This document shows, one piece after another, positions 1 through 12,039 of a DNA stretch of 64,000 nt. The position numbers were made by a program, and so were the translations under genes. Every line of letters begins with the position of its first letter. The stretch's first letter is position 1. The stretch comes from Synchiropus splendidus. Taxonomy: Eukaryota; Chordata; Actinopteri; Syngnathiformes; Callionymidae. The stretch is taken from the NCBI RefSeq assembly GCF_027744825.2, contig NC_071345.1, forward strand, positions 15,625,501 through 15,689,500, written 5' to 3'. The notes beneath the pieces were generated by a model. It was not told the origin of the DNA, searched no databases, and was given only the letters and a program-made list of their open reading frames with translations.

Positions 1-849
1 GGTTCTCCAGGCAGTGCTTGAGCAGCGTCCCCTGCTGTTTTCAAAATATGATTTTCTAGACGTTTGATTCATAGATCAAATGGGAAAAGTGATGTTTTTA
101 GTGTCCGTGTGATGAATTGACAGGCCAGGTGAGGCCAGTGACGGTAGTGAAGTTGAAAAGAGGACGGTCCGTAGAAGACAGAAGTCAGGAGGAATTTGGG
201 GGAAAAGACAACAGTTAAGTGCCGACTTGCTGTCGCAGCAGTCAGGAGCAAAGGGGCCACTAAATACGGGACGGCCCAGGCTGCGGTCCCAGAGTTATAA
301 ATCCTTCTTTGCTGTGTCCAAAAATTCATTAAAGGCTGCAAAAAGTAGCCAATGAAACCAGATGGAAGGAAAAATAAAAGAGGGGAAGGAGTGAGTGTGT
401 TTGGTGGTCGAGAAGTGTGGGGGGGTGTTGGTGTGTGTGGGGAGGGGTCTACTCTTGCGAGGATGACTGGTCCCACTCCAGTGTTGTGTGAAATTATAAA
501 GCGTTACCTGATTTAATTTTCTAAATACAAATTAAATCCTCAGTAAGCTGACTTTAAATCAATAGTTTCATTTAAGCGGCCACATGATTTAACAAAAATG
601 AAAACTAGCTGGTCTGGTCAATGGAGGCAGGTCATAAATCACGGGGCTTTGGGAGGCAAAAAGCCGATTTGACTTGTATATGGAGCGGCCGGTGGCTGGG
701 AGGGGGTGGAAATGAACTCCAGCTTTATAGGGAGCCATATTGACCTGCTTCTCCTTCAGCAGCACCTTCATCCTCCCGTCGCCATCCAAGGCCTGGTTTT
801 TATCTCATATCAAAAACCTACTTCAACCATCCTGTTATGACAAACGTTA
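1..849. other. Gene-free DNA, nothing recognised
   Basis: No ORF here resembles a known protein. A GT/GGT-rich stretch lies near 395-450 and gives a proline/threonine-rich spurious ORF on the minus strand. I see no transposon ends or RNA gene. Confidence 0.5.
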
Positions 850-1100
850 GGGATGGGCGATAGGGACCAAAAAAATTCGGCGATAACGATCACGATAAAT
901 ACATTTTCATTCTATTCCTTGTGTTGGACACTCTGCAGTCTCTCTTGACACTGTTTTATGATGAAACTCTTTGGTGGAGTTTGTTTGCAACATCATTATT
1001 TGTTTATGTTTAAATATAATAGTTAACTAAGGGTAGAGATGAGAAATTCAATGTTTCACATCACTTGTAAAACTCGGACGTGTCTGACAGACTGCTCTGC
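850..1100 (+). repeat. Interspersed repeat, GGGMTGGGC-ended family, copy A
   Basis: The segment opens with GGGATGGGCGATA, continues through an A-rich run, and then has ATAAATACATTTTCATTC. The same order of motifs, read on the minus strand, is found at 24560-24832 (GGGCTGGGCCG, A-run, then ATAAATACATTTTCATTC). Both copies also carry an AGAGATGAG motif further in. This is a diverged interspersed family; such ends are common in teleost genomes. I cannot assign the class, and a non-autonomous DNA transposon is only the most likely option. The right boundary is not clear. Confidence 0.5.
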
Positions 1101-2009
1101 CAGCTTTATTTAGCGGTTAAATTGAGCCGTCTGCCTGCTGTATCTCATGTCTCTGAACAGTTGACTTGAACTATGGACCAGTCTGGTCACATTTCCTCGA
1201 TGCTATTGAAGAAACACTAGAAATCATGTGAATAAATGAGTCCAAATCTATTGTAGGAATCATTATACAAACTGTCAGTCCTTTATCTAGTGAGATGAAA
1301 AACCTTTTCTCCTAAAATGGTTGTTTTTCTTTGCATTATTGAAGATTTCACGAATACCGTGCACCCTTTAGAATTTGTTGATGGTCCCTAACTGATGTCG
1401 GGTCGTAGCATTAGCGCTGCCTCTGAGAGTGTAGTGAACCCTAATGGGGACGCAGTAGAGGACGCCGCCACCAATACCAGAGCAGATGTCCGTCCAATAT
1501 CCAACTATTTTCACCACGGTGTTTCGCCGAGGCGCCAGTACAGTGGGAGACCTGCATGTGTTGATGTGAACCAAGGCGGACGACCGTGTCAGAGGACCAC
1601 TCCATGCCGGTCGGGAAGCAATGGCTTGCGGCAGATGTAACTGCTGTGTTTTGGGTTCCAGCTCTCATTCTGGCAGCGGACTTGTCCACCCTTGCAGCAT
1701 TAGGGAGCTCCATCCTGCCCACTGCTTTGGGGTTGCACAGCGGTGAATTCAGACTGGACGCACTGTTTATTGTTGGGCATTACGGACATTTCTAAACGTC
1801 ATTCTTGTGTTTTTTGTGTTGGACAAGACTTGTCATTGGTTACATTAATATTGAAATTATATTTTTATCTACTTATAGTTCCTGTTCATTTTGATGTTTT
1901 CCCAGGCGCTTTAGTGAAAGTTGTTTAGCAAATGTCACACTCTGCAAAGTGCCTTGTCTTTTCAGATGCTTTGAAGACAAACCCTTTATGATTCCAATTT
2001 GTGAATACA
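1101..2009. other. Gene-free DNA, nothing recognised
   Basis: Between 1380 and 1800 the composition is more GC-rich and several short overlapping ORFs occur on both strands, but none shows a recognisable domain. It may be an old transposon remnant. I see no terminal repeats or splice-supported exon. Confidence 0.4.
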
Positions 2010-2200
2010 GTCATTGTTGACTTGGCTCGCTCAATTCATATAGAAAGATCAGAGTAGCGGTGGTCTCGACTGGTCTTGAGAAAAAAGTCCAACACGTTGG
2101 AGTTTGAGACAAGTCTTTGATCTTCAAATCGCGGTCTTGAAATGACACACAATATACTGGTCTGTTCCTCGTCCCAACATTTGCTCTAAATTCCATTGAA
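2010..2200. repeat. Possible interspersed repeat remnant
   Basis: The stretch is rich in alternating GGTCTCGACTGGTCTTGAG, GTTTGAGACAAGTC and CGGTCTTGAAATGAC words. This GGTCTTGA/GTCTCGA wording resembles a repeat seen in many fish genomes. There is no second copy in the window, so the call rests on wording alone. Confidence 0.3.
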
Positions 2201-3050
2201 TTCCCTTGTGTTTTTCACTCATTTTGCAAGGAGACTGACAGAGAAGCACCAACGACGGTGTCAACGTGATGCAAAATCACATCTTTCCTGCCCTTAAAAT
2301 GAAGAGCGTATTTAAGAGCTGGATCTGATGTTTTTTTGTGCTGAAATTTAGAGGCGTTTGTGATGACAAGGGAAGATGAAGCGCCTCAAACTGTGAGAAA
2401 AGAACAGGGGGAAAAGGTAAACTTGAGTGGAATTTGAGCAACAACAACAAATATATTGCCAAAATGCAAGAATAGAAATGGGGGGAGGGCGGAGGAAGGG
2501 GGGGAATCATGTCTCACTGGTGAGATTTTTATTCGTACATCAGTTGTTCATGCCAACATCAAACATTTAATGTCAGCGTCTCTTCAGAGACTCAGACGAA
2601 AGGAAGAGAGATGCGAGGCTCACATTGTCATCAAACAATCAAACAGTCATCCGCTTCTTCTGCAAACAGCTCGCAGCTCAGCTCAGCTGGCACCAGACAC
2701 TCATATTACAATAAACATCTCCCCTAATGTTGCGCTCACACCGCAGACACAATGCACATCGACACCAGGAAAAACAATACACTGTTTAATAGCTGGTGGA
2801 TGACAGCTGAGACGCCGCAAACACGCGAGGAGCTAAAAGTGCTTCCCAGCTCCACTTTCCTGCCGAATGAAAGAGGAGTTTTATGCGTGGCTGTGCGGTT
2901 CAGAGTGCCACAATAAATCCATTATCAAGTTGTTATGTCATACTTAAATTCACACCTAAAGTGTTCCCATATATCTTGTCAATGGTTCATTAGCCAATTG
3001 GACAGGTGAAGCTTTCTGAGTCCGGCCCTCAGCTGACCCCACATTCTGCC
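2201..3050. other. Gene-free DNA, nothing recognised
   Basis: There are short ORFs only. A 20-bp word at 2591-2610 recurs exactly at 4169-4188 (see findings). Otherwise I see nothing. Confidence 0.4.
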
Positions 3051-3059
3051 TCTGTGTTC

Positions 3060-3420
3060 CACTTAAAAATAATGGACATCCCCTGTCCGCCATCCATCAA
3101 TCAAACCCCCGAGAATCCTGGGGATGAAACGGCGGCGGCGGCGGCGGCGGTTCGGCATCGCACTGGCAGAGCGGGGATAGATTAGCCAGGCATTAGCAGT
3201 GTTTCATTAACCTTGCGTTCAGTGACACCCGCGCGTGATTAATGGACATTATTAACAAAAGGGAGATTGTATTTCCGGAAATGAACCTTTTGTGAAATGT
3301 CTGCGGCATTGTTAATAGGTTTGTTTATTAATCATTCATGGGAGGGGGGCCGTCATTTCTGAGCTAGTGATACAGAAAATGCCTCTGAAGGAGACTGACA
3401 GCAGCAGAGAGCAGAAGGCG
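3060..3420. other. Candidate conserved non-coding element with (CGG)n
   Basis: Homeodomain-type TAAT/ATTA words are dense here (TTCATTAACC, GTGATTAATGGACATTATTAAC, TTTATTAATCATTCATG), in otherwise mixed, non-repetitive sequence without ORFs. A short CGG run lies at about 3131-3150. This composition is typical of vertebrate developmental enhancers, and gene deserts next to zinc-finger regulators are often rich in them. Conservation itself cannot be seen in one sequence. Confidence 0.3.
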
Positions 3421-3544
3421 AACATCTGTCGACAAATGGACGCCCAGAGGACTCCGCTCTTCCTGTCTGTCGTCCAATCATCGCCGCAGCTCGCGTGTAG
3501 ACTTCTCATTTATGAGATGCATATTCAGTTCTTCGCTGTATGTT

Positions 3545-4162
3545 GAGTATGTTGTATCTTCTTTTCCTTTCAGCTTCTCCCTTGAGGTGTGGCCACATCA
3601 GATCATCCTCCTCCATCTCACCTGTCCTCTGCTTCCTCTTCTCTCAAACCTACAAACCTCATGTCCTCCTTCACCACCTCCATAAATCTCCTCTTTGGCC
3701 TTCCTCTCCACCTTCTGCCTGGCAGTTCCAACCTCAACATCCTCCTACCAATATACTGGCTCTCTCTCCTCTGTACATGTCCAAACCATCTCCATCTAGC
3801 CTCTCTGACTTTGTCTCCTAAACGCCTGACCTCATGTGCTGTCCCTCTGATCTACTGCTTCCTGATCCTGTCCATCCTGCTCCCACCCAGAGAGAAGCTC
3901 AGCATCTTCATCTCTGCTACCTCCAGCTCTGCCTCCTGTCTCTTCCTCAGTGACACTGTTTCCAAACCATACAACATTGCTGGCCTCACCACCGTTGTGA
4001 ACATCACACCTGTCACTTTTCTCCAATGATTCCATCCTGCCTGCACCCACTTCTTCACCTCTTTCTGACATCTTCCATCACCCTGGACGGTTGAGCCTAA
4101 GTACTTAAAATCCTCCACCTTCTTTATCTCTACATCCTCTAACTGTTGATGTATATTCATAA
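3545..4162 (-). mobile_element. LINE fragment, reverse transcriptase C-terminal part
   Basis: The minus-strand frame at 4160-3852 translates to a typical end of a non-LTR retrotransposon reverse transcriptase. It has KKVEDFKYLGSTVQGDG, then KKWVQAGWNHWRKVTG, TVVRPAMLYGLETVSLRKRQ, and AEMKMLSFSLG..RMDRIR. The homology continues below 3852, but the frame is broken by indels, as shown by pyrimidine-rich antisense wording down to about 3545. The element is truncated at its 5' side, at about 4162, and no endonuclease part remains. It is a dead copy. I cannot decide between the L2/Maui, Rex and RTE clades from this piece. Confidence 0.8.
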
Positions 4163-4253
4163 AAAAATCTCAGACGAAAGGAAGAGAGCGGCCCCACAAT
4201 ATACCAGACTGAACACCTTTGGATCCCATGTTTATTGGCCATCATAACTATGC

Positions 4254-4925
4254 GATTATACTGTATATTAAGATTAGAGTTCCTTATTATTTTTTTATTT
4301 TATTTTATTTTTAACAATTATATTGTATATTAAGAATGGAGTTCCTTATTGTTTTTTATTTTATTTTATTTTTAACAATTATATTGTATATTAAGAATAG
4401 AGTTCCTTATTGTTTTTTATTTTATTTTATTTTTAACAATTATACTGTATATTAAGAATGGAGTTCCTTATTGTCTTTCATTTTATTTTATTTTTAACAA
4501 TTATGTTGTATATTAAGAATGGATTTCCTTATTATGTTTTATTTTATTTTATTTTTAACAATTATATTGTATATTAAGATTAGAGTTCCTTATTATTTTT
4601 TTATTTTATTTTATTTTTAACAATTATATTGCATATTAAGAATGGAGTTCCTTATTGTTTTTTATTTTATTTTATTTTTAACAATTATATTGTATATTAA
4701 GAATAGAGTTCCTTATTGTTTTTTATTTTATTTTATTTTTAACAATTATACTGTATATTAAGAATAGAGTTCCTTATTGTTTTTTCATTTTATTTTATTT
4801 TTAACAATTATATTATATATTAAGAATGGAGTTCCTTATTGATTTTTTTATTTTATTTTTAACAATTATACTGTATATGAAGAATAGGATTTCTTATTGA
4901 TTTTTTATTTTTATTTTTAACAAAA
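4254..4925. repeat. Minisatellite, about 61-bp unit, 11 copies
   Basis: The unit reads TTATATTGTATATTAAG, AATGGAGTTCC, TTATTG, and then a T/A-rich block of TTTTATTTTA words ending in TTTTTAACAA. Eleven copies follow head to tail with few substitutions. Variant bases recur with a period of five units: copies 1 and 6 share AGATTAGAG and TTATTATTTTTTTA, and copies 2/7 and 3/8 also pair. This suggests a higher-order repeat of about 305 bp. The last two copies are the most divergent. Confidence 0.9.
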
Positions 4926-5785
4926 TACATGTTTCTTGATTTTTTTTTCTTTGCCTAGTTAGTTCAATTTCAATCCAGTCACTTCCACTCTATTATTTCC
5001 CCCATTTGAAAAGACATGCGCGTCACGATTTAATGATCACAATAATGACTTTGTTTCAAAAATTAATTTTTGATTGAGTCGTGCTGAAAACATTTAATCT
5101 AATTCTCTCAACAATTTCATTTCTTAAATTCTAATTTGAAGTAACTTAATGTCTTTTCTTACAATGTAATTTTTTTTAATCAATCACTTTTCACAGAATA
5201 TACCTCTCGAAAGTATTAAGGGAAAAATCTAAATTCACTGAGAATCCATTATCTGATGTTTCTGACATCAGAACACTCACCAATTGTCTTGTTTGTTTGT
5301 AAATTTAAAAACTTTATAAATCAATTTCTCCTGATTATACCCTCACATTGTGTCTCCACATCGCAGCAGTCAAACTTTCAGTGTGCAGTATAGCTATTTT
5401 TGAGTCTAATATTTACTGTGTTACTTGTTGGTTGTTCATCTACAAAGACTCCCAGGAATCTTATCTCCTTCACGTAGATCTATATGTGTCCTCAATGAGG
5501 ATACCTAAACACAAATCCCATTAGATGTGCCCCCAAAAAATCTACGTAGATATCACATCCCTTTGTTACATCGCAAATAACACAATGGATGCTCAGGTCA
5601 GTATATTTAGTTTTCAAAACCTTTGATCAGTTTTCCTACCGGATGTGAATGCTTTCACTTTCTTATTTAGAGGATTTGAGGTCATTTCTTCCTTCGCTGG
5701 AAGTTCACAAATGCTGGCGCAAAAATTGGCAAACGTTCTTTCTTAAATACATCAAATTCAGTCACATGAGAGGAAAGTTTAAGTA
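4926..5785. other. AT-rich gene-free DNA
   Basis: Unremarkable AT-rich sequence with no ORF of interest and no recognised repeat. Confidence 0.4.
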
Positions 5786-5871
5786 TTATTTTTATTTTTA
5801 TTTTTATTTTTATTTTTATTTTTATTTTTATTTTTATTTTTATTTTTATTTTTATTTTTATTTTTATTTTA
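5786..5871. repeat. Hexanucleotide microsatellite (TTTTTA)n
   Basis: About 14 near-perfect TTTTTA units. The Phe/Tyr-rich tail of the overlapping plus-strand ORF is a translation of this repeat and is not a gene. Confidence 0.95.
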
Positions 5872-8613
5872 CCTTATAAAGTTCTGAACGTAACAAAATG
5901 AAACCCTATATAAATGACTGAGTAATGGTCAAGGAACGTGTACTTGTAAGTTGTGATGGAATTCAGAGAATTGAGGGAGGTTTTGAAGACATCGTACACT
6001 AGGCTTCTATTGATATTGTTGCAGCAGTCTTGGCAAAAAAAAAACTCACACCCACAAAGCCTGGTTTTAAGAATGTGAGGGAACTTTTTTGTGAGCAATT
6101 CTTGGATCCTAAAACTTGTTTCATTCATTGAATTAGGTGTTGTCTTTTACAAAGTCATGTAAAATGTGCTTCATGGTGGAGGAATGAGCTTTCAGGGTGC
6201 TTCCTAATTTTTAACCTACTGTTTTGCTGATTCATCATTCTGTTTATTTTGCCACTTTTCTTTCTTCTTATGTTTAACCTCAGAAATTCCATCATTCTTC
6301 TAAATTTCACAGAGTTTATTTTTATATTCACTCTATATATATTCAATTTATTATTTTTCTACTTTGATGATGACATACATTTCTATATTTTCTTGTGGTT
6401 TATGGTATTTAATGATGGTATTTAGGAGATTCAGCTTTTCTGTTCTTCTTTCCAGGGTGTTTTCAAAATGCTGTTGCTTCAGTCTGTTTGGTCGGTCAGC
6501 AGGTTAACATATCCGATGTGATGACCCTTCTTTGTTGGTTTGTTCACGCCAGGTCTGCAAACAAAATCCGAAAAAGAGCCGGTGATGAATTTCCTCTTGA
6601 CTCTTCCTTGTCCTGGTCAGTGTTGCTAAGGTTCCACAATAGCTGTGAGTCTTTGCTGCAGCAGTGTGGCGCTCGCTTTATTGGATAATTGTTGCAAATT
6701 CGTGAAGATGAATCTTTTCTCCAGTGAGGTAATTCAGCCCAGATAGAACGATACTCACGCCAACATGAGCACCTTTACGTGACAGTGAGCTGCCCAGGTG
6801 TGATGTCTGTGTGTCGGTGGGGTTCACGGCCCGTCCGTCACCTCTCATCCCGCCGCCTCTTCTGAGGGTTGCTGTCCTGCACCGTGAGAGGCAGCGGGCG
6901 AGGGTGGAGGTGAGACCAGCCAGGGGAAGAGGGAGAAAACTCTCGCCACCACAAGGGAGCTGCTGGTACTGTCTGCGCTGTCGGACGCACTCGCAAACCT
7001 GTCTGTCTTTATGGATGAATGCCAGCTTTGTTTATGTCCACTTTTCCCTTACTTCTGTGTCCTGGGGGCGTCCTCTAATCTTCTCAGCGTCGAGAAGAGA
7101 AATAAAAAGTGCAGCATTAGCTGTCAGCCGTGGCGGAGTAAGCAGCTCAGTCATCAACTTGCCAGCTGTCACTCGCAACATACCAGAAAGACGTCACATC
7201 ATCAGCTTCATTTCTTACTTGGGTGGTTTTATGACCACATCAGCGACAATCTTAGTTATTTCTCTCATAATGTATGTCATTCATTTCATGACTTATAGTG
7301 AGTTGATGTTTGAATTATTGTTCAGTTATGAACAAAGACGTTTATAGAACGTTTAGCTACGATAGCAACGGCGGTGAAAGGCGTCATAATGTCAGCCATG
7401 TCTGATCTTGAACTCTTGGTTTGCCTGCACTCTTGCTTTTTTGATCCGTGATCCAGTCAAGCCTTTTCCTGTGTCTTTGTTAGTGCTGTTTTCGCTGGAC
7501 GGTTCAACTTAATTCAGACTTTTACAGGCATCCTTCCCTCAGCATCCACCTTCTCCTCCTCCTCCTCCCTCTGCCTCCCCTCCTCGTCGTCCAGCACTCA
7601 GCTGCCGGGGCTGCTGGATGACTGACGCTGTCATAACGTCTGGCGCTCAAACGCAGCCGTTTCTGAGGGGTGGCGGCAAACGCAATGTGACACAGCCAGC
7701 AGTATCTGGTTTCTCCTGCGCTGACTACATTTCATATGGCTCAGAGGGGCTTAGAGCGGCCATGGGAGTGTGTGTGTGTGTGTGCATGTGTGTGGCTGCA
7801 GGAGGTAATCGAGCAGATGTCAGTGGAGAGTCTGAGAGGGATGTGTACACTGAGGGACGACTGAAACCTGTCACATTGATTTCTCACCAGTGTTGTTGTT
7901 GTTGGTTGTGTGTGTGTGTGTGTGTGTGTGTGTAGGTGTGTGGGAGTCCATGTTCAAATGTCGTGAGGGGTCTGTGCTCCCAGAGCAAATGTAATTACAC
8001 TGTAAGAACACACTCTCACTTTAGCTGTTTGTAAACAGTGTTGGACAAAAAGGTCAGGGGAAACTTTGAAAGTGCTCAAATAGCCAATGCTCTGTTTCTA
8101 GGTATAATTTTATGTATGTTTTGCTTCCTCTGTTCCATTGTTCTCACTATACAGATTATTCATGCATATTTCATCGACATTGTTTGCGTTACAAAAAAAA
8201 AAACATCCTTCAAATCATGATCCTGAATCCATTGAATCCAACTGTCCATACTGTATATGTAGCTGATGAGTTTATGTGTTTTTGTTTTGTTTTTTTTTGT
8301 GTTTCTGTTTCTGCCTCTTATCTATCTCATCTTATCTTGTCCTTCTTGTATTTATGAAACATGTAGCCAATTGTCTTTTTGCTTTTTATGTCTTTAAATC
8401 CTTTCAAACACAGAAAAAAAGCAGAGAAGTTAATCTTATGATGATTAAGAAGATTCAAATTTAGTCTTGTAAAGTGAATTATGGTGAACGTGTACCTTAC
8501 GAATATACTGTTTGAATCACTTTCCGAAATAGCGCATTTAATCAGGATTTTATGTAAACAATATAGTATAATACAAATTTTATATTTGTCAACTGTATTA
8601 GTCTATATGTACA

Positions 8614-8648
<35 letters not shown>

Positions 8649-9415
8649 CCGTTGACCTTTTAACCATGCTTAAATTGTAACATGGATTTATTTCCATGTT
8701 TATTAAATATTTTTTATTGTGTTTATTGTTACATATATTTATTATGCTAAAACAACACGTCTCATTAATAGCATGTTTCTTGCATGAGTTTCCAGGTACG
8801 GCGTCCTGGTACAGCATATCCAGGTGACAAGTCCTCCTTGTGTCATCATTTGTTCTGCGCATTATAAAAACAAATCATCAGCATATCCAGCATCTGTAGT
8901 GGTTGCGCTCCAACTGTGTGACACGAAGACAAAATAAAGCGCCGGAAATGTCACGGCAATATATCCTGGAGCTCATTTATGTAAGAGCAGCTTCACCCAG
9001 GTTCCTTTACGAGCAGGAGCCTGCTTCACCTCTACCTGCTGGAGGTCCCCAGCTGAGGGCCCACAGACCTCTGCCAGCTTCCAAGCCAGCGGCCCAGGCG
9101 CCTCCGCAGCCAAACATAGTGTGCCATCTTTTGGCCAAGAGCTGAACTGCCGTTTTCATTTCCTCCAGCTCATAAAGTCAGTGAAATGGAGTGAAATGGC
9201 TGTCAGGGGATGAACATGTCCCTTGCAACGTGAAGTGGAACTTGAGGAAATCGACAGATCTCCTGCAGCTTTGCGGAGGACTATTTGCTGAGGGGCTCTT
9301 GGTTTCGTTTTTTCAACGCCTCACAATTTATGCAGAAGAAGAAGAAGAAGAAGAAGGGGGAAAAAAAGGGCCACAGATTTCCTGCGTCTGATGTTCCGCA
9401 TGCTCCTGATGAGAA
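5872..9415. other. Gene-free DNA with microsatellites
   Basis: This stretch holds GT runs at about 7767-7793 and 7907-7934, an ATT run at about 8611-8646, and a GAA run at about 9332-9357. A 178-codon ORF at 6811-7347 has no recognisable domain, an ordinary low-complexity start and no partner exon, so I do not call it a gene. A CT/TCC-rich stretch lies at 7545-7590. Confidence 0.45.
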
Positions 9416-9419
9416 GATG

Positions 9420-9640
9420 GGCTGAGCGCATGAGCCAGGAGCAGCCAGTAATTATGGCGGTTAAAAACAATTAAATATTACAACTTTGCATGGAGCGGTG
9501 TGTTTGCGTGCGTGACAGAGAGAGGAGGACATGCGAGCGCATGGAGCCAAATAGAGATATTCACCTTCTAAGGGTCACTCTCGTCTTCCTGGCTCATTAA
9601 AAACAGCCCCATTAGCGGCATTCCTTCAGAGCCGACAGAT
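9420..9640. other. Candidate conserved non-coding element
   Basis: The sequence is non-repetitive and without an ORF. It contains AATTATGGCGGTTAAAAAC, AATTAAATATTAC, GGCTCATTAAAAAC and CCATTAGCGGCATT. TAAT-rich words set in balanced sequence suggest a regulatory element, on composition only. Confidence 0.25.
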
Positions 9641-11235
9641 GTGTGCGTGTGTGTGTGAGTGCGCGAGCACGCCGGCTGGTAGAGACGCACAGCGTTTTGG
9701 AGGCCTCTGGGCAGCCCAAGAATACATTAAACAGCAAAAGAGCCGGTCTTCTCTCCCTGACTGACTCCTGCTGGGACTACTTAGCATTTCTAGGGTGAAA
9801 ACTTCTTCAGCAAGGTTGTCAAGCACTATATACAAATGACGGCGGAGCCAAATTGCTGCGGTACGCTCCTTGACTGTAGTGGCGGCTCACGTGTGTGTTT
9901 TGGCGTGTGTGTTTGCCTTGGCCTGTATTCCCTCGGTGCGCCGATGTCGGCGGTGTCGCTGGGAGGGTGGAAGGCAGCGAGGAAGTTTTTTTTTTAATCG
10001 TGAAAAAGGGCCGTTCAAAGCTACAAATCCCACAAGAGTCCAAAACAACTTCCCAAAACGTTCAGGCTCATGAAAATTCCAGCAGTTTAAAGTGTTTTGG
10101 GGTCACTGTCGGCAACGTGAAGGGGATATGGTTCTGTTTTTTTTTCAGTCATACTCTCCCTAGAGAGTGGAAGTAAATGCTAATCACTGTCTAGAATTGG
10201 TGAAAGTTTAGGCTTCAGGAAGCCGGAACTGTTCATGTTCATGAGAGAGGGATGGCGGGGAAGTGGGGGAAGAGGGTCTCTGGTTCCAATCCAGATGAGT
10301 TTGTCGTGTTGAATGAATGAAACAGCCTAAGATGTTGAGAGAAACCCCACACTTCAGGTGGCATGAAGAAACTTAGGAAATGTCTGAAGACAACCCCAAA
10401 CACCTTTTGTGAGTCCATCTCAAAAGGTGATCTGGGACAGATATTCTGAAGTGTAAAGGCAAAACACATTTTTACTGAGTCTCTGATCTGTGATCAGATC
10501 GATCTGCTCCAACAAGAGATGTCAGTCCTGCAGAATTCTGAACAGAAACGCCAACAACACTTGAGTTTCATGGTAATCTGATTGGAACTAAGCTCGTGTT
10601 GGATATGATTTCTTCTTCAGCAGTGTGACTTATGAGGTACTTCTGACCAACTCTATAAATCTAGCTCACACAGGCAGGAGGGAGAAAGAGACCTCCCTGC
10701 ATCCACATATGTATTGAACAAACATCTGAACAAAGTCACTTGTCTTACATCACCTGTAGGCGGAGACGGGAGAATGCTACCTTCTACTTGTGGTGACTCA
10801 AGATGCACAAGGTCACAGGAAAACAGAAGGGGGAGAGGCTCTTAAAGAAGCCGTGGAGGTCGACCTAAATAAGCATTAAGCTAAAGCAGTATATTGTATG
10901 ATCTCGTCTTATCATAAAAGAGGTTCCCATAACAGCTAACTTGTTTTTCTGCCTCTTTCCTCCATACATCACTGATGAATGTGTGTCTCAATAAACACTT
11001 TTTGAGTATTGGACTTCGCAAACTTGTTGAACAAGTTCCTTTTTGAAAACGCTATTGAGACTCGGCTGCAATATGAAAGAAAAGTTTGTCTGCCTGTGCA
11101 TGTGTTGGTGAGGAAAGTCATCGATTTGACTTGTGTTGCTGTGTGTGTGTGTGTGTGTGTGTGTGTACAAGTGATAATAAATTGCCCCTCTGCTCTCGAC
11201 CACCAGTCATCCATTAAAACTAAAGCAGGATTCAA
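9641..11235. other. Gene-free DNA, nothing recognised
   Basis: A few short ORFs and a GT run at 11140-11165 are present. No transposon or exon is recognised. Confidence 0.4.
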
Positions 11236-11239
11236 ACAG

Positions 11240-11560
11240 TCCACCCATCAGAGGTGCCAATAACAAGTAGCGCCATTGAAAATTAGCGAAGAATTTAAGT
11301 CTGCTGGCTAATGGCATTGGCACCGACACTTTGCCAATACGCATTTAGCAGTGTGCTGGTGCAGCCGGCCCGAGGTGCCGGTGGAGACTGACACATCTCT
11401 CTTGAGTCTGTCCAGGCGGGAGATTGGCCTGTCTGTCAGCGGCCAGCTCCCTGCCATTACCCATGATCACCCCCAGCTCTTCTTAGCCTTCTAACCCTTC
11501 CACCTCTGCGCAGCCACGCAGCGTCCACTCAGTTTGTTTACAGCGCTCGGCTTCTCTCCT
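11240..11560. other. Candidate conserved non-coding element
   Basis: The segment carries closely spaced CCAAT/TTGGC words (GTGCCAATAAC, GGCATTGGCACC, CTTTGCCAATACGC) together with CATTAGC-type homeodomain words, and ends near CTGCCATTACCCATGATC. The paired TTGGC...GCCAA pattern resembles NFI half-sites. It is not repetitive and not coding. The regulatory role is inferred from composition only. Confidence 0.3.
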
Positions 11561-12039
11561 CGTACAGGCCCCCCCCCCCGTGATCCCGCTGTGTACTTAC
11601 AAGCTTGTGGTACTTCAAGACTTTTCATCTGTCAGCGATCATGAGGAGAGCAAACAAAAAAAAAAAATGTTTTTGCTGCTCACCTGTTTATTTTCATCCC
11701 AAATGTTCCACTCAACACAACCTATGTGTGTGTGGACTTCAACAGCACTGGAACAAGGTTTTAACTGACATCCTACTGTATACAGAGTAACAGCTGACCA
11801 AAACTTGTAGCAATCTTTCTCTTTTCTTTTCCGCAAATGTGTTTTAAAATCATCAACTACTTTATTTTCTATTAAGTTTATTTTATGTTGGCTCCATTTT
11901 GAAGAGGGAATGAGTGGTCGAAAGCGAATAAATGAATACTGAACAATGTGTATTTGCTCACGTTTTGCATGTTTATTTCTACACTGTATACCTGCTTAAA
12001 TATACACATATTCACATTTCCATATTGACACTAATAGTT

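Noticed and set aside
1395..1795. Overlapping ORFs on both strands as a possible transposase remnant
   Set aside because: No transposase motif or terminal repeats could be recognised, so it was left as unclassified sequence.
3540..4029. 93- and 146-codon plus-strand ORFs
   Set aside because: They are antisense to the LINE reverse transcriptase fragment and have the Ser/Leu/Pro bias expected of its complement.
4254..4925. CRISPR-like regular repeat
   Set aside because: Units of 61 bp follow without spacers; it is a minisatellite.
5649..5879. 76-codon ORF with an FYFYFY tail
   Set aside because: The tail is a translation of the TTTTTA microsatellite.
6811..7347. 178-codon ORF on the plus strand
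   Set aside because: No domain, a mixed composition that changes halfway, no supported splice partner, and it lies in repeat-containing intergenic DNA. A chance ORF is the simplest reading.
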